DNA from: Azolla caroliniana
Lineage: Eukaryota; Polypodiophyta
NCBI GenBank assembly: GCA_043228905.1
Contig: JBHGNT010000014.1
Location: 13,454,001-13,518,000, forward strand
Length of the DNA: 64,000 nt
Direction: 5' to 3'
Part shown: positions 60,436 to 64,000 of the stretch, piece by piece
Layout of the letters: every line of letters begins with the position of its first letter
Position numbering within the stretch: the first letter of the stretch is position 1
Notes under the pieces: generated by a model
What the model was told of the DNA's origin: nothing
Database searches by the model: none
The model's input: only the letters and a program-made list of their open reading frames with translations
Position numbers and translations under genes: made by a program

Positions 60436-62492
60436 ACAGCAGCCCTAGATCTGTACAACCCATTAGTGGTTCCATTCCTTCCAAGCAAGTTAGCAATGTG
60501 TTCCTAGCCCAAGTCATTGTTAGTACTAAAAGTACTCCCCCAGTACCCGTCCTAGCACTTTTAGATTCCGGAGCTAATTCCTGTTTCATGGATCGAAATT
60601 TTGCCCAAGCTTCTCAGATATCCTTAAGAAAACTTCCTTGTCCCGCATCTGTAGTGGTCATTGATGGTCGTCCCATTGCTTCCGGGAATATTGTAGAAGA
60701 ATCAGAACCCATTCAAGTTGTCCTAGGTAGTTTTGTGTGTATAATATCATTTAATATAATTAGTAGTCCAGAGCATCCCATTGTCCTAGGATTACCTTGG
60801 CTTGAATTACATAATCCAGCCATAGATTGGAGAACAAGAGAAGTCCGATATCGACCACCCCAAGAATCAACTCACCGAGTTTCGACCATTTCACTCCATC
60901 AACTACGCGAAGAAGGACCCAAGGAGGCAATGTTCCTATTTGCCATATCAGTACATCCTTCTAGCACTATTAAGAAGGACTCCTCAATACAACTTCCGGC
61001 AAAATATCATCCTTATGCCGATGTATTTGACAAGGTAAAAGCCGGTACCCTTCCTCATCACCGTCCCTATGACTGTCCCATCGATTTACAACCAGGAACC
61101 GAGCCACCATGGGGACCAATTTACAACTTGTCACCCACCGAGTTAGAAGTCCTTCGAGCCTACATAGAGGAGAACTTGGCAAGCGGGTTCATCCGTCATT
61201 CGAAATCTCCGGCTGGTGCACCCATCTTCTTTGTCAAGAAGAAAGACGGCTCACTTCGTCTTGTCGTTGATTACCGCGGATTGAATAAAGTCACCATCCG
61301 GAATAGGTATGCACTTCCTCTTATATCAAGTCTTTTAGAGCGAGTTAATGGTGCCAAGTTTTTTACTAAAATCGACCTACGAGGAGCGTATAATCTCGTG
61401 CGGATCCAACCGGGAGATGAGTGGAAGACCGCTTTTCGCACGCGGTATGGGCATTTCGAGTATACTGTTATGCCGTTTGGCCTAACCAATGCACCCGCAG
61501 TCTTCCAACACATGGCAAATGATATATTCAGAGACCTCTTGGATATCTGTTTGATCATTTATCTGGATGATCTCTTGATTTATTCGAAGACCCAGGAAGA
61601 GCACGATTCTCATGTACTATTAGTACTAAAGCGACTCCGCGAGAATGGTCTTTATGCCAAGCTAGAGAAATGTAGCTTTGACTGCAAGCAAGTGGAATTT
61701 CTAGGCTACGTCATCTCCTCAAAGGGCATCGCCATGGATCCAGCTAAAATCCAAACTGTACTAGAGTGGCAAATTCCACGGTCGGTACGAGATGTACAAT
61801 GTTTTCTAGGCTTTGCTAACTTCTACCGTAAGTTTATACAGGATTACTCGAAGATTATTTTACCTCTCACACAACTTACGAAGAAGGGCCAAGCATTTCT
61901 TTGGTCCATCGAAGCAGATATGGCTTTTCGGCATCTTAAGAAAGCCTTTACATCAGCACCGATTCTAGCTCATGTGGATACAAGCAAACCATTCATCATG
62001 GAGGCCGACGCATCAGATTTCGCCCTCGGTAGCATCCTTTCTCAACAAGGCGATAAAGAAGAGTTGCATCCGGTGGCTTTCCATTCGCGCAAATTCAATG
62101 TCGCAGAAATCAACTACGAAATACATGACAAGGAGTTATTAGCCATCGTGGATTCATTTGTACAATGGCGGCATTTCTTAGAGGGCTCTCCACATCAGGT
62201 CATTGTCTTTAGCGATCATAAAAATCTTGCTTATTTTCAGAACGCTCGCGTACTAAATCGACGGCAAGCTCGGTGGGCGCAATTCCTCACGCGTTTCAAC
62301 TTCGAAATCACATATCGACCGGGGAAGCAGCAAGGAAAAGCAGATGCACTATCACGGCGTTCATATCTTGCACCTCGTCCTGGTGACGCAACATTTGATA
62401 ATCAAAAGCAAGTAATCTTGGGACCAACACGATTGCACACGACGCGGATTTTTCACACCCCGATGGATTCACGGATTACCGATGACATACGT
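60393..62492 (+). CDS. Gy1-D pol, truncated by the Gy2-E insertion
   Basis: Open from the frameshift site. Protease [52 protein letters not shown] and [11 protein letters not shown], RNase H MEADASDFALGSILSQ and IHDKELLAIVDSFVQW, then RPGKQQGKADALSRRSYLAP. It loses homology at DSRITDDIR, where the E LTR starts. No stop is seen in the visible part, so D was probably functional when E landed. Confidence 0.9.
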
Positions 62493-63284
62493 TGTCGTGT
62501 TATTACGCAAGTGCGTGTGGAAACGAGGCGGGACCGCGGGGGTCTCGAACCAAAGAGCAAGCGAGGGAGGAGAAAGAGAGAGAACCGGCTACGCAGGACC
62601 GGGGATACACAGGGACACGGCCCTTCAGCACGGAGAACGCGAACGAACACCGACACAGACAGATGCGAATGACTAAATATATATATCAAGAATGGCTAAC
62701 ACGACTACAACCCTCGATGGGGCACAGGTTGGTTACAACCGAACAGGCCGGCGAACAGATGCCGATGCCTGTTCGCTTCAACGCACAAAGGGGTTGCCGG
62801 TCGGAGGTGCTGCCGGAAGCACTCGGGCGTTCCTCGAAACAGCGCAAGCCTCCTCGGAACCCTGCACAGAAAAGCTATGGAGCTCAAGAAGGAAGGAAAC
62901 AGAGGGCGAAGCGTCCAGAAACGGTCCGACAACACTTCGTCCTCTCCACGCGAGATCCCCCTGCAATAGCTCTTTCCTGCTCCTTATATAGGCCGACGAG
63001 CAGGCCGTCACGTCAGCTTTATTCCCTGTCCCTTTTGGACAGGGATTCGCTTCGTCCTTCACGCATCCGCGTAGTTACGCCGCCGACTCGTACAGTTCCT
63101 TCGCTTGCGCGCGCGACCGAAAAGACTGTTCGCGCGGTCTTTGTCTCCACTCGTGTTAGGGCCCGTTCCCGCCGATTATCCTCCTAATTCGCTTCTATGT
63201 ACAACTCGGAGCGTGCGCGCGTGAAGAACCGGTTCCCACGCCTTGGTGCGCCGATTCCGCCTATGGACGGTTTTCTTCACGACA
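62493..63284 (-). repeat. Gy2-E 3' LTR (792 bp)
   Basis: Minus strand TGTCGTGAAGAAAACC to AATAACACGACA. TATATAAG on the minus strand near 62992. GC-rich. No clear tRNA-like module was found, unlike copies F and G. Confidence 0.85.
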
Positions 63285-64000
63285 TCCGCCCCCACCTAAC
63301 CGTGCATCCTCCGGTATGCACCAAGAGAGTTGGGACGGAGAAAACCGGCCCGTCTTCATTTCTTCGCCCGTCGGTTCTTCCTCGTTTTCGGATCTTTCGT
63401 CACTGCTGACTAGGAGAGCTGGGTCTGGCTCGTCGTCGTGTCGCTTCTTGAACGCTTTGATCCGCTTCCCTGCAACCGGTATCGCCATTCTCGTGCCGTC
63501 TAGTTCCGCCAGGTGATATGTTCCGTTGTCATTGGCGCTCCGCACCACGTAAGGCCCGAACCACCTTTGTGCGAACTTCCGTGTAGCTCGGTGCTGGTTG
63601 TCGAGGCTGCTGTCGTAGACGAGCACCCAGTCACCTTCGTCGATTTTCTTCGGTCGTAGCCGGTGCGTTCGGTCGAACCGGGCTTTGTTCTTTGTCCTCG
63701 CCACCCGGAGCTTCTCCGTAGCCAGTGCCACGTCCTCCGGTCTCCGCTCGAGCTGTCGTATACGTGCGGCCAACAACTCCTCCCGGCTCATCTCGTCCCT
63801 CCAGTCGACCGTTGCCCACGAGGAGATCGTCCGTTCAATCGGCATGATCGGCTTCTGGCCGAACATGAGCTCCGTCGGCATGTACCCGGTTACCGAACTG
63901 TGCGTGGTCCGGTCTGCCCACAAAGCATAAGGTAGCAGCCGCGGCCAGTTACCGACTCGGCCTCCGCATGCCCGAATCAACGCCTTGACGATCGGTCCGT
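63261..64000 (-). CDS. Gy2-E pol, integrase C-terminal part (continues beyond window)
   Basis: Open to the window edge: GPIVKALIRACGGRVGNWPR, YALWADRTTHSSVTGYMPTE, LMFGQKPIMPIERTISSW, then RTKNKARFDRTHRLRPKKID, the GPYVV module (RWFGPYVVRSANDNGTYHLA) and a Lys/Glu-rich tail. No chromodomain follows the GPY module, a clear contrast to Gy1. The frame runs through the polypurine tract into the LTR before it stops. Confidence 0.85.
   Translation of the reverse strand, partial: GPIVKALIRACGGRVGNWPRLLPYALWADRTTHSSVTGYMPTELMFGQKPIMPIERTISSWATVDWRDEMSREELLAARIRQLERRPEDVALATEKLRVARTKNKARFDRTHRLRPKKIDEGDWVLVYDSSLDNQHRATRKFAQRWFGPYVVRSANDNGTYHLAELDGTRMAIPVAGKRIKAFKKRHDDEPDPALLVSSDERSENEEEPTGEEMKTGRFSPSQLSWCIPEDARLGGGGCREENRP
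63285..63297 (-). other. Gy2-E polypurine tract
   Basis: AGGTGGGGGCGGA on the minus strand next to the 3' LTR. Confidence 0.8.

Larger units (their letters stand above)
58759..62492 (+). mobile_element. Gy1-D, gypsy chromovirus cut by Gy2-E
   Basis: 5' LTR 58759-59179, self-complementary primer site, intact gag, and pol open as far as the E insertion at 62493 in the region between RNase H and integrase. The left flank CATAC (58754-58758) would be the target duplication; the right end is outside the window. It is inserted in LINE relic 3. Confidence 0.92.
62493..64000 (-). mobile_element. Gy2-E, gypsy element running past the window end
   Basis: Minus-strand element whose 3' LTR (62493-63284) lies in Gy1-D pol. 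A polypurine tract and the C-terminal part of an open integrase follow. Possible target duplication TACGT at 62488-62492. It is markedly more GC-rich than its neighbours and has no stop in the visible pol, so it may be young. Same family as copy F. Confidence 0.85.

Noticed and set aside
63197-63516. Plus-strand coding frames at the right end
   Set aside because: They lie opposite the open integrase frame and LTR of Gy2-E and show no motif of their own.

Overview
The window is nuclear DNA of a land plant, almost wholly built of transposable elements around one spliced host gene. Plant origin is shown by two Ty1/copia families (one primed from initiator-tRNA-Met), a hAT relic, LINE and SINE relics, a pseudogene resembling the rRNA methyltransferase SPB1, and an intron-containing gene for a HIRIP3/CHZ-type histone chaperone (29990-37605). 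The gypsy elements look unlike common angiosperm lineages. A seed-free plant or gymnosperm is my low-confidence guess for the species group.

Layout. 1-10155 (minus): an old gypsy element of family Gy2 (copy F), broken by a 5'-truncated Gy1 element (copy A, 684-4721). 10156-16298: copia remnants K and J, a hAT transposase pseudogene, dispersed repeats and a piece of SPB1-like pseudogene. 16299-26739: copia element H with TSD CTCTT. It carries a small minus-strand element I (19205-20969, itself holding a solo Gy1 LTR) and a young gag-only Gy2 element G (21331-24849). 26740-29989: more SPB1-like pseudogene, decayed sequence and a SINE array. 29990-37605: the host gene, whose large intron 5 holds a LINE relic and a MITE-like repeat. 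38940-58758: LINE relics split by copia element Cop1-1 (41359-58580, TSD AGGTT). Cop1-1 contains Gy1 copy B (46384-58013, TSD AGCCG), and B contains Gy1 copy C (47487-53421, TSD CTCGC), a three-level nest. 58759-62492: Gy1 copy D, cut by Gy2 copy E (62493 to the window end).

The most notable system is family Gy1. Its Gag, Pol and chromodomain resemble the Tf1/sushi branch known from fungi and vertebrates. It has no tRNA primer site. The 11-12 nt after the LTR (past a GT spacer) are an exact complement of the predicted 5' end of the element's own RNA, 33 nt downstream of TATA in every LTR copy checked, and a base change between subfamilies is compensated on both sides. That is the Tf1 self-priming arrangement. 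The gag end carries a fixed G TTA AAC heptamer, an 8-nt spacer and a 9-bp stem-loop, which is the layout of a -1 ribosomal frameshift signal feeding pol. Copy C has two LTRs that look identical by eye and open gag and pol, so it may be active. A second theme is tRNA-like Pol III promoter modules lying antisense near the start of LTRs of both gypsy families.
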